Shown here: positions 1 through 5,167 of the stretch, piece after piece
How positions within the stretch are numbered: position 1 is the stretch's first letter
Layout of the letters: every line of letters begins with the position of its first letter
Assembly (NCBI GenBank): GCA_004299495.1
Contig: SCPY01000161.1
Location: 1 to 6,155 of the forward strand
Reading direction: 5' to 3'
Origin: a bacterium
GTDB lineage: Bacteria > Omnitrophota > Gorgyraeia > Gygaellales > UBA12090
DNA: 6,155 nt
Notes under the pieces: model-generated
The model's database searches: none
What the model saw: only the letters and a program-made list of their open reading frames with translations
Told to the model about the DNA's origin: nothing
Made by a program: the position numbers and the translations under genes

Positions 1-1158
1 AATTTCCGGATGCTTTGATACGGGGAGAGTGGACCTGATAAGTTTTTCTATATCCCGGACATCGCGGCTCTGGTCGGGAGTAGCGAAGGAAATCGCGTGC
101 CCCTTGCACCCTGCCCTGGCGGTGCGGCCGATACGGTGCACATAATTCTGGGCGTCCTCGGGAAGGTCGTAATTAATAACCAGATCAAGGCCGCTCACAT
201 CAATGCCGCGGGCGGCGATATCCGTGGCAACAAGCACCCTGTACCTGCCGGATTTAAAGCCATCCAGCGCTTCGCGGCGCTGAGACAGCGAGCGGTTAGA
301 GTGTATTTCTGCCGCGTTATACCCCATATCCCGTATTGACATCATAATCTTGTGGGCGTTATGCTTGGTGCGCGAAAACAAAAGGACCGAGCCGTGATGC
401 TGCGCCAGCAATTTGCCGAGGAGGCGCCGCTTCGCTTCTTTATTGACGATAAACAACTCCTGGGTTACAAGCTCGGCGGTGGTCCCGGAGGGCGCGATTT
501 CCACAGAAACCGGAAGCTTCATATAGGAAGCGGCTATCTGCATTATCTCTTTGGGGATGGTCGCGGAAAAAAGCAGGGTTTGCTTGTCCTTAGGCACACA
601 ACGCAGGATTTTCGTAATTTGCGGGGCAAACCCCATATCCAGCATGCGGTCCGCCTCATCAAGCACAAGCATCGAGACCTCTTCCGGAATAAAATTCCAC
701 TGGCTGATATGGTCCAGGAGCCGGCCGGGAGTGGCAATCACTATGCGCGGGTTCTTGCGCAGGGCTTGCGTCTGCGGTTCCATAGGAGCCCCGCCGATAA
801 GGCAGGCGGTCCTCATCCCGAATGGATAAACTAACGACTGGAAGGCTTCATCAATCTGGATAGCCAATTCGCGCGTAGGCGCAAGGACTAACCCAGAGCC
901 CTCTTTTTGCGCGAGGCGCTGAACCATTGGAATAGCGAAGGCGTGGGTTTTTCCTGTCCCGGTCTGCGCGATGCCGATAACATCCTTGCCCTCAATCGCA
1001 AGCGGGATTGCCTTGAACTGAATCGGCGTGGGAGACTTAAACTTGATGCGCTCCAGGATATCCAGGATCTTCGGCGCGATGCCCAATCCGTAGAAACTCG
1101 CAGCTGCCTGATTTGGCGCCGCGGAGGTAATCCCTTTATTTGTACTTTCGTGCCTCAT
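1..1158 (-). CDS. rhlE: DEAD-box ATP-dependent RNA helicase, RhlE type (3' end outside window)
   Basis: ATP-dependent RNA unwinding enzyme of superfamily 2, acting in the cytoplasm on structured RNA (ribosome assembly, mRNA decay or cold adaptation in the family). The 386 visible residues contain the full helicase core in order: Q motif around F40 to Q47 (FKSPTPIQ), motif I AQTGTGKT (64-71), Ia PTRELA (94-99), GG (122-123), Ib TPGR (143-146), II DEAD (167-170), III SAT (198-200), IV LLFSRTK (259-265), V ATDIAARGID (311-320) and VI HRIGRTARAG (341-350). No stop occurs down to base 1, so the variable C-terminal tail lies outside the window. The ATG at 1158 is the only ATG between the upstream in-frame stop (1165-1167) and the Q motif, and it has no Shine-Dalgarno sequence. 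The spacing and sequence of motifs IV to VI resemble RhlE more than DeaD or SrmB; the subfamily call is less certain than the DEAD-box call. The gene has its own promoter region at 1159-1275. Confidence 0.95.
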   Translation of the reverse strand, partial: MRHESTNKGITSAAPNQAAASFYGLGIAPKILDILERIKFKSPTPIQFKAIPLAIEGKDVIGIAQTGTGKTHAFAIPMVQRLAQKEGSGLVLAPTRELAIQIDEAFQSLVYPFGMRTACLIGGAPMEPQTQALRKNPRIVIATPGRLLDHISQWNFIPEEVSMLVLDEADRMLDMGFAPQITKILRCVPKDKQTLLFSATIPKEIMQIAASYMKLPVSVEIAPSGTTAELVTQELFIVNKEAKRRLLGKLLAQHHGSVLLFSRTKHNAHKIMMSIRDMGYNAAEIHSNRSLSQRREALDGFKSGRYRVLVATDIAARGIDVSGLDLVINYDLPEDAQNYVHRIGRTARAGCKGHAISFATPDQSRDVRDIEKLIRSTLPVSKHPEI

Positions 1159-1163
1159 ATTGT

Positions 1164-1193
1164 TTTATACGTTTTAACCGGAAAAGCTGTCAA
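1164..1193 (-). promoter_or_regulatory. Second candidate promoter (proximal) for the helicase gene
   Basis: Reading the minus strand, TTGACA (1193-1188) is followed after 18 bases by TATAAA (1169-1164). The -10 box ends 5 bases before the helicase ATG at 1158, so a transcript started here would begin at or within a base or two of the start codon and be leaderless or nearly so. The 18-base spacer is acceptable but not ideal, and no Shine-Dalgarno lies between the box and the ATG. The stronger distal promoter 53 bases upstream could make this match incidental. Confidence 0.4.
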
Positions 1194-1218
1194 TCTCTTA
1201 GTTTTGCCTATGTGCGTT

Positions 1219-1246
1219 ATTATACCATAAAATTTAACTCTGTCAA
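1219..1246 (-). promoter_or_regulatory. Consensus sigma-70 type promoter for the helicase gene
   Basis: Reading the minus strand, a perfect TTGACA (1246-1241) and a perfect TATAAT (1224-1219) are separated by 16 bases, with TGG directly before the -10 box (an extended -10, TGnTATAAT). Expected transcription start is near 1212, giving a leader of about 54 bases before the ATG at 1158. The promoter sits just after the end of the AsmA-like gene and points to the helicase gene. Both hexamers match the housekeeping sigma factor consensus exactly, so this is likely a strong constitutive promoter; no operator-like inverted repeat is visible around it. Confidence 0.8.
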
Positions 1247-1275
1247 ACTATGGATTATGCCTGGCGCGCCCCGGC

Positions 1276-2220
1276 TTATTTTAATTTTTGGGAAATTTCA
1301 TAAAGGATGCCGCTTGCTATTTTGGGTTTAGGCAGGATATATTTCCTTGCCGTAACGGTAACGCGCACGGACTTTTCATTTATTTGGGCGATCTTTACCG
1401 TAACATTAACATTATCCGCCTCGCCTTTTATGATGCCGGTTCCCCTATCCTCAAGCTGGACTTTAACATTTTTATTCATTATCTCTAAACTGCTTTCATA
1501 CACCTGGCCATAGCTCTTCCCAAACGACGCCTCCGCGCTGTCTTTGCCGGCCAATACCAATGCCGCGCCCACCGGAGAAAACACAGATACACCTGCCAGG
1601 CCTGAGAGCGCGTAAATCTTGGCGCCCTTTATGGCCGTGGGTTTTAATGCCTCAAGCAAAACCAGGGAGGCTAATTGTTCGGCGCTAGAGATATTCTTAA
1701 AGGCCTTATTCTTAATATTGGCCTCAAATATTTCTATAGACGGCTTTTCACCCTTAGTGAAATCCTTATATACAACCCTGCCGATGCTTAAGGATAAATA
1801 ATCTATCCTCAAGGCCATTTGCTCCGCGGGCTTTTCCTCTTTTTTGGCTACTTTAAGCTCATCAACATTTAATTTACCGTCTTTATTTTTTACTACCGTC
1901 ATTTCGCTTAGGTCAAATTCCACGCGGTTAAAGTATAGCTGTTTCTTCAGCAAAGCGCCAAAATCATACTCCACGCTCACCTTGGGAATATCAACCATCG
2001 GCTCTTCGGGAAAGCCTTTGGGGTTATACAGCCTGAAACCTTTTACGCGGATTACCGGCCTGGCAATGCCAAAAGAAAAAGCATCAATGCCTACCCTTAC
2101 GCCCATAATTTTTGAGGCCGCCAGAGCCAGGGAAGATTTTATCAGGTAGTCTTTGGAAATACCCAGGATCGCCAGCGCGAGCGCTATGATGATGATAATT
2201 ACGGGTATTTTCTTTGGCAT
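1276..2220 (-). CDS. AsmA-like membrane-anchored protein with C-terminal DUF3568-like domain
   Basis: Probable envelope protein of 314 residues, not matched to a named gene. A lysine-containing N-terminus and a hydrophobic helix (about 5-21) anchor it in the inner membrane. Residues about 40-125 look like the first module of AsmA-family proteins, with RLYNPKGFPEEP (63-74), a VEYDFGALLKKQLYFNRVEF stretch (83-102) and KNKDGKLNVDELK (111-123). A charged linker (126-134), a further beta-rich segment and a Gly/Ala-rich hydrophobic stretch (203-225) follow. Residues 236-314 resemble DUF3568: YxxVYESSLEIM, GTGIIKGEA, a TVKI strand, VRVTVTARK and a closing SGILYEISQKL helix. The ATG at 2220 overlaps the preceding stop as TAATG, which favours translational coupling; an in-frame ATG at 2235 would add five residues but has no Shine-Dalgarno. 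It is the last gene of the three-gene envelope cluster. No terminator is evident behind it. Role inferred: envelope assembly or lipid traffic. Confidence 0.85.
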   Translation of the reverse strand: MPKKIPVIIIIIALALAILGISKDYLIKSSLALAASKIMGVRVGIDAFSFGIARPVIRVKGFRLYNPKGFPEEPMVDIPKVSVEYDFGALLKKQLYFNRVEFDLSEMTVVKNKDGKLNVDELKVAKKEEKPAEQMALRIDYLSLSIGRVVYKDFTKGEKPSIEIFEANIKNKAFKNISSAEQLASLVLLEALKPTAIKGAKIYALSGLAGVSVFSPVGAALVLAGKDSAEASFGKSYGQVYESSLEIMNKNVKVQLEDRGTGIIKGEADNVNVTVKIAQINEKSVRVTVTARKYILPKPKIASGILYEISQKLK

Positions 2221-2795
2221 TATTTTATTTTCCATTCGTAAGTACCGCTAGAGGCGCTTAAAACCTCTATCGGGGCCCCTGCCGGCGCGTCATCTTGTAA
2301 ACGCTGGGCATATATTTTCTGAATCTCCGCGAGCGCGGTATTGTTTTTCCTGGCAAGATGAGAATAGATTATCAAGCGGTCGTCATTTTCCGCCTTAACC
2401 AGCTCATTGAGCGCCTGGCTTGCCTCAGATTGATTCCTGATTTCTACCAAGCCGGACCTGTTCTCTCCGGCTATACCCTTAAACTCCCATCCGTTTAATT
2501 CACTACGCCTGTCTTTACGCCTTAATGCCGCCTGCTCCACTTCCGGGCTTAGGCCCTCCTGGGCATAGGCAATCTGAACGAGATGAAATCGGCTCTGGTT
2601 GTTTTTTGGCTTGCTTTCCTGCTTAGAGCCGGAAACAATGTTTTCTATTTCATCAATATCTTTCTGCACATGCTGATAGATATCAAGGCGCATAGAGATA
2701 TCAATCTTTATCGGCTCTTTAGAGCCCTCAACCTTTACCCGGGCGCATCCCAAGGCAAGAATTATTCCCGCCACGATTAAGGTTAATAAACGCAT
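2220..2795 (-). CDS. Lipoprotein, YnbE-like and YdbL-like (DUF1318) domains fused
   Basis: Protein of 191 residues with a lipoprotein signal peptide: MRLLTLIVAGIILALGC with the acylated cysteine at 17 and Ala at +2, which predicts outer-membrane sorting. Residues 17-50 resemble E. coli YnbE, a tiny lipoprotein: VKVEGSKEPIKIDISMRLDI matches its KEPI-x-IN-x-NVKIEHEI style. A Lys/Gln/Asn-rich linker (57-69) leads to HLVQIAYAQEG (71-81), which looks like the end of a signal peptide. Residues about 85-178 resemble YdbL/DUF1318: LRRKDRRSEL, GIAGENRSGLVEI (107-119), DDRLIIYSHLARKNNTAL (138-155) and YAQRLQDDAPAG (162-173). In E. coli these are two separate proteins encoded directly after ydbH, the same position as here. 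The start is fixed by AAAGGAG five bases before ATG 2795. The gene begins one base after the YdbH-like stop and its stop overlaps the next start. By analogy it anchors and modulates the YdbH-like bridge. The domain assignments were made by eye. Confidence 0.85.
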   Translation of the reverse strand: MRLLTLIVAGIILALGCARVKVEGSKEPIKIDISMRLDIYQHVQKDIDEIENIVSGSKQESKPKNNQSRFHLVQIAYAQEGLSPEVEQAALRRKDRRSELNGWEFKGIAGENRSGLVEIRNQSEASQALNELVKAENDDRLIIYSHLARKNNTALAEIQKIYAQRLQDDAPAGAPIEVLSASSGTYEWKIK

Positions 2796-2796
2796 T

Positions 2797-3687
2797 TTAG
2801 CTCCTTTCTTCCGGCTTCAATCCGCTGCCGCCCGGCATCAGGCCGCGCAGGCTAAAGTCATGCGCCACAATGTCTAACTTACGCCTGCCTGCTTCACCGT
2901 CCAGGGTTATATCAAAAATGAGATTTCCTTTATCCAGGGATAACTTCAATATACCAGTATTGTAGCGGTAATTCCTGAAACTTTCAACCAACATTTCAAA
3001 AGATTGGCCTGAAGCGCGCGAGATATTTTCTAAGAAACTTCTATCGGTAATGACCAATGTGCCCCCGGGTTGAGCCGCCAAAAGGCTGCCGTTAAGTATT
3101 TCTAAACCATCGCCCTTTCCTTCTATCCGGACTGCTCCGGACAGATTTCCGCTCATTCTGAATTTTTCGCCTAATTCAAAATCTTTAATAAAGTCGTCCG
3201 GATTGATGCCGGAAAGGCTCAATTCCGAGGAATATGCCAAGCTCCCATTTAACCCCAGCTCCGCGCTCCCGCTTATCTTTCCGCCAAATATATCACAAGA
3301 AGATAAATCCAGATCCGCGCGCCCGGGGCGGAAAGCAACCCTGCCCCGGCATCCCCTAAGGCGCAGCTTCCCGAAATCGCAGTCAAGGCCCTGGAAGAAA
3401 AGAAAAACATTTCCCTTCAATAAGGAAACCGGCCGGTAACGAATGTCGGCCTGCTTAAGCTTTATGCCAAAGCGCCCGCCATCCCTGATTTCCACATCCG
3501 AGAAGGCAATCAAACTCAACGGCCTTATCCCGCAGGCACCGATAGAAACCGCGCTCGCGGGGAATATATTTTTTAAATACTGCTTTACGAAGTGTACGGC
3601 TAAAGGCCGCGCGCAAAATGCGATAATCGCAATAAGACTGAAACACAAAAATAGCCAATGCTTAAACCCGGATGGTGGATTCTTCAT
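2797..3687 (-). CDS. Short YdbH-like AsmA-family envelope protein
   Basis: Protein of 296 residues with one N-terminal membrane helix (about 11-30, FKHWLFLCFSLIAIIAFCA) and the remainder predicted periplasmic and beta-rich. The N-terminal stretch VKQYLKNIFP (34-43) followed by PLSLIAFSDVEIRD (56-69) and DIRYRPVSLLKGN (81-93) is the usual opening of AsmA-like proteins. The C-terminal half has LNGSLLAAQPGGTLVITD (198-215), LVESFRNYRYNTGILKLSLD (233-252) and LIFDITLDGEAGRRKLDI (256-273), which resemble the end of YdbH. E. coli YdbH is about three times longer, so this is a compact relative. Family function is lipid transfer between inner and outer membranes through a hydrophobic groove. The start at ATG 3687 is forced by an in-frame stop (3707-3705) shortly upstream; no Shine-Dalgarno precedes it. 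Followed after one base by the YnbE/YdbL-like lipoprotein, which supports the YdbH assignment. Confidence 0.85.
   Translation of the reverse strand: MKNPPSGFKHWLFLCFSLIAIIAFCARPLAVHFVKQYLKNIFPASAVSIGACGIRPLSLIAFSDVEIRDGGRFGIKLKQADIRYRPVSLLKGNVFLFFQGLDCDFGKLRLRGCRGRVAFRPGRADLDLSSCDIFGGKISGSAELGLNGSLAYSSELSLSGINPDDFIKDFELGEKFRMSGNLSGAVRIEGKGDGLEILNGSLLAAQPGGTLVITDRSFLENISRASGQSFEMLVESFRNYRYNTGILKLSLDKGNLIFDITLDGEAGRRKLDIVAHDFSLRGLMPGGSGLKPEERS
2801..2807 (-). promoter_or_regulatory. Strong ribosome binding site inside the end of the YdbH-like gene
   Basis: AAAGGAG on the minus strand, five bases before the ATG at 2795. It overlaps the last codons (Glu-Arg-Ser) of the YdbH-like gene, whose stop at 2799-2797 lies between this site and the lipoprotein start. 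The arrangement implies that the lipoprotein is translated from the same message, with ribosomes finishing the upstream gene available for re-initiation. Confidence 0.85.
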
Positions 3688-3734
3688 ATCGCGGCAATCG
3701 CGTTAATTTTCTGGCTTGGCCATAGCCTGCGGTT

Positions 3735-4256
3735 TTAGCCCCTCGCCCTTTTATACAATCCGATTAATTCCGCCTTATCCAGGATATGCCCCAGCATTGC
3801 CTTCTCCAATTCCTGCTTGCTTAAGCCTTCTTTCGCCTCCAGCTTTTTATCCAGGGCGTAGAGCTTGAAGAAATAGCGGTGGGTGCCTGAGGGCGGACAG
3901 GGCCCCCCGTAATCCTTCCGGCCGAAATTATTGCTTCCCTGCTTTCCCGGAATGCTATTCTCCGAAATAGCAGGAATAACCGGGATATCATACACTACCC
4001 AATGCACCCAGGTGCCCATCGGCGCGTCCGGGTCATCCACAATCAATGCCAGGCTCCGCGCCTGAACCGGCACATCCTGAATCTCAAGCGCCGGGCAGAC
4101 ATCCTCCCCGTCGCAGGTGAACTTATTCGGCATCAGCTGGTTATGCCCGAATGACGGGCTGGTCAATTTCATTCTCGCGCCTCCTCCCTCTCCTTCCGCA
4201 AAAACACCGCCGCAGCAGAAGATAATATACGCCCCTAAGACAATCGCTTTTTCCAT
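3735..4256 (-). CDS. PEBP-family protein (YbhB/YbcL, Raf kinase inhibitor-like), probably exported
   Basis: Phosphatidylethanolamine-binding-protein fold, 173 residues. The anion/ligand pocket motifs are present: FTCDGEDVCPALE (46-58), the central LIVDDPDAPMGTWVHW (71-86) and GGPCPPSGTHRYFFKLYALD (117-136). In vivo roles of bacterial members are mostly unknown. The N-terminus MEK plus a hydrophobic stretch AIVLGAYIIFCCGGVFA (4-20) ending in VFA before Glu looks like a cleavable signal peptide, suggesting a periplasmic protein like YbcL. The ATG at 4256 has no Shine-Dalgarno; a TTG one codon upstream is an unlikely start. The internal ATG at 4172 (Met29, MKLTSPSF) has a near-ideal AGGAGG and would give a 145-residue cytoplasmic form of YbhB type, so the true start is open. 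C48 and C54 could form a disulfide if the protein is exported; the residue at 54 is, as I recall, commonly Ser. It lies between ispA (40 bases before) and the YdbH-like gene (47 bases after). Confidence 0.93.
   Translation of the reverse strand: MEKAIVLGAYIIFCCGGVFAEGEGGGARMKLTSPSFGHNQLMPNKFTCDGEDVCPALEIQDVPVQARSLALIVDDPDAPMGTWVHWVVYDIPVIPAISENSIPGKQGSNNFGRKDYGGPCPPSGTHRYFFKLYALDKKLEAKEGLSKQELEKAMLGHILDKAELIGLYKRARG
4180..4185 (-). promoter_or_regulatory. Strong internal Shine-Dalgarno before Met29 of the PEBP gene
   Basis: AGGAGG on the minus strand, seven bases before the in-frame ATG at 4172. In the long frame it encodes part of a Glu/Gly-rich stretch (EGEGGGAR, 21-28) between the putative signal peptide and the PEBP domain. 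It decides between an exported and a cytoplasmic product, or allows both. Confidence 0.6.
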
Positions 4257-4264
4257 CAACTTAG

Positions 4265-4270
4265 ATTATA
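4265..4270 (-). promoter_or_regulatory. Possible -10 box before the PEBP gene
   Basis: A perfect TATAAT lies on the minus strand in the 40-base gap after ispA, ending 8 bases before the ATG at 4256. No good -35 hexamer is found at 16 to 18 bases (TTTTGG and GTTTTG are the nearest), and TTGGCG is only 14 bases away. A transcript from here would start about 2 bases before the ATG. It could also be a chance match in an AT-rich gap. Confidence 0.3.
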
Positions 4271-4296
4271 GCCATTAAGCGCTACGCCAAAACACA

Positions 4297-5166
4297 TTAA
4301 TAGGTCCTGCGCAGTATTACCTCGCAGAAGCCAAGCAGCCTTCCTTTATCTAAATTCTTTATCTTTTCCAGGTCTTTTTTGGCTTCTTTGATCAGGCGCG
4401 TAACAATTCCTTTAGATTTTTTAATACCGGCTATGGAAACATAGGTAATTTTTCCCCACCTTTGGTCGCTGAACCTTTTGCCGCGCAAGGCCCGCTTGTC
4501 TCCGGTAACATTCAAAATGTCATCCTGTATCTGAAAGGCCAGCCCCAGGCGCTGCCCGAAAGAGCTTAAACAGTTTAACCGGCTATCGGATACGCCTCTT
4601 AATATACCGGCTATTCTCAGGCAGCAGGTAATCAGCGCGGCGGTCTTATTTAAATAGATTTTATCTAATTCCGAAAGGGTGCGCGGTTTGAGCCGGCTCA
4701 AAGACAAATCCTTTTCCTGCCCCTCTAACAGGCGGTTAACCGCGCGGGTTAACTCAAGTGCCGTTTTTACCCTTAACTTTTCCTCTATCCCGCCATTCTC
4801 AAGCGTTATCCTATATGCCTCATTTAATAAGGCGTCCGATGCCAAGAGCGCGATATCTTCCTTAAAGGCCTTATGCGCGGTAAGCCGGCCGCGGCGATAG
4901 TCATCATTATCCATCGCGGGCAAATCATCCTGGATAAGGCTGAAACTATGGATAAATTCTATGGCGCAGGCGATCCTTAAGACAGCCCTGCTTATCAAGC
5001 CGCCCAGGCTTTCATAAGCCGCGATAAAAAGCATAGGCCGCAAACGTTTACCCGCGCCTAACACGCTATAGCGCATTACCCGGGAGATACCGCTCGTATC
5101 ATTAGGAAGGGCGGCCTTTAAAGACGCCTCAATTTTTCTTCGGTATGACTCAAACCGCCTTTCCAT
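4297..5166 (-). CDS. ispA: Polyprenyl diphosphate synthase, farnesyl/geranylgeranyl type (IspA-like)
   Basis: Trans-prenyltransferase that condenses isopentenyl diphosphate with allylic diphosphates to give C15 or C20 precursors for undecaprenyl, quinone or other isoprenoid lipids; cytoplasmic, Mg-dependent. In 289 residues it shows GKRLRP (39-44, isopentenyl diphosphate binding), the first Asp-rich motif DDLPAMD (80-86) followed by NDDYRRGRLTAH (87-98), LLEGQEKDL (146-154), KTAALI (174-179), the second Asp-rich motif in FQIQDDILNVTGD (211-223) and GKITY (238-242). Phe75 lies five residues before the first Asp; a bulky aromatic there favours C15 product in this family. Asn219 replaces the last Asp of the usual DDxxD, and Gln79 replaces a frequent His. 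The start at ATG 5166 is chosen because it follows the phosphorylase stop by one base and matches the family length. The frame is open up to 5244, but that part lies inside the phosphorylase gene. Confidence 0.94.
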   Translation of the reverse strand: MERRFESYRRKIEASLKAALPNDTSGISRVMRYSVLGAGKRLRPMLFIAAYESLGGLISRAVLRIACAIEFIHSFSLIQDDLPAMDNDDYRRGRLTAHKAFKEDIALLASDALLNEAYRITLENGGIEEKLRVKTALELTRAVNRLLEGQEKDLSLSRLKPRTLSELDKIYLNKTAALITCCLRIAGILRGVSDSRLNCLSSFGQRLGLAFQIQDDILNVTGDKRALRGKRFSDQRWGKITYVSIAGIKKSKGIVTRLIKEAKKDLEKIKNLDKGRLLGFCEVILRRTY

Positions 5167-5167
5167 C

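Noticed and set aside
97..1230. Open frames on the plus strand (97-339, 352-834, 551-829, 907-1230) and a second minus-strand frame at 543-737
   Set aside because: They overlap the continuous DEAD-box helicase frame, which has every family motif. Their translations are low-complexity Arg/Gly/His-rich or otherwise featureless, as expected for opposite or shifted frames.
1259..1275. GC-rich inverted repeat around an AscI-like GGCGCGCC, considered as a terminator for the envelope cluster
   Set aside because: The stem is interrupted by mismatches, and on the minus strand no run of U follows it. On the plus strand it is followed by T-rich sequence, but no plus-strand gene needs a terminator here.
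1140..2149. Plus-strand frames at 1140-1331, 1288-1513, 1619-1801 and 1844-2149
   Set aside because: Antisense to the AsmA-like gene or to the promoter gap; no recognisable domain and no ribosome binding site that stands out.
2221..2235. Start of the AsmA/DUF3568-like gene at ATG 2235 instead of 2220
   Set aside because: It lacks a Shine-Dalgarno and sits inside the end of the previous gene, while the ATG at 2220 forms a classic TAATG overlap. It cannot be excluded, and the difference is five residues.
2583..3706. Plus-strand frames at 2583-2780, 3203-3439 and 3443-3706, and the minus-strand frame at 3455-3658
   Set aside because: Shadows of the lipoprotein and YdbH-like genes, which show signal or membrane segments and family motifs in the chosen frame.
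4257..4259. TTG as start codon of the PEBP gene
   Set aside because: An ATG follows immediately and gives the same signal peptide; nothing favours the rarer codon.
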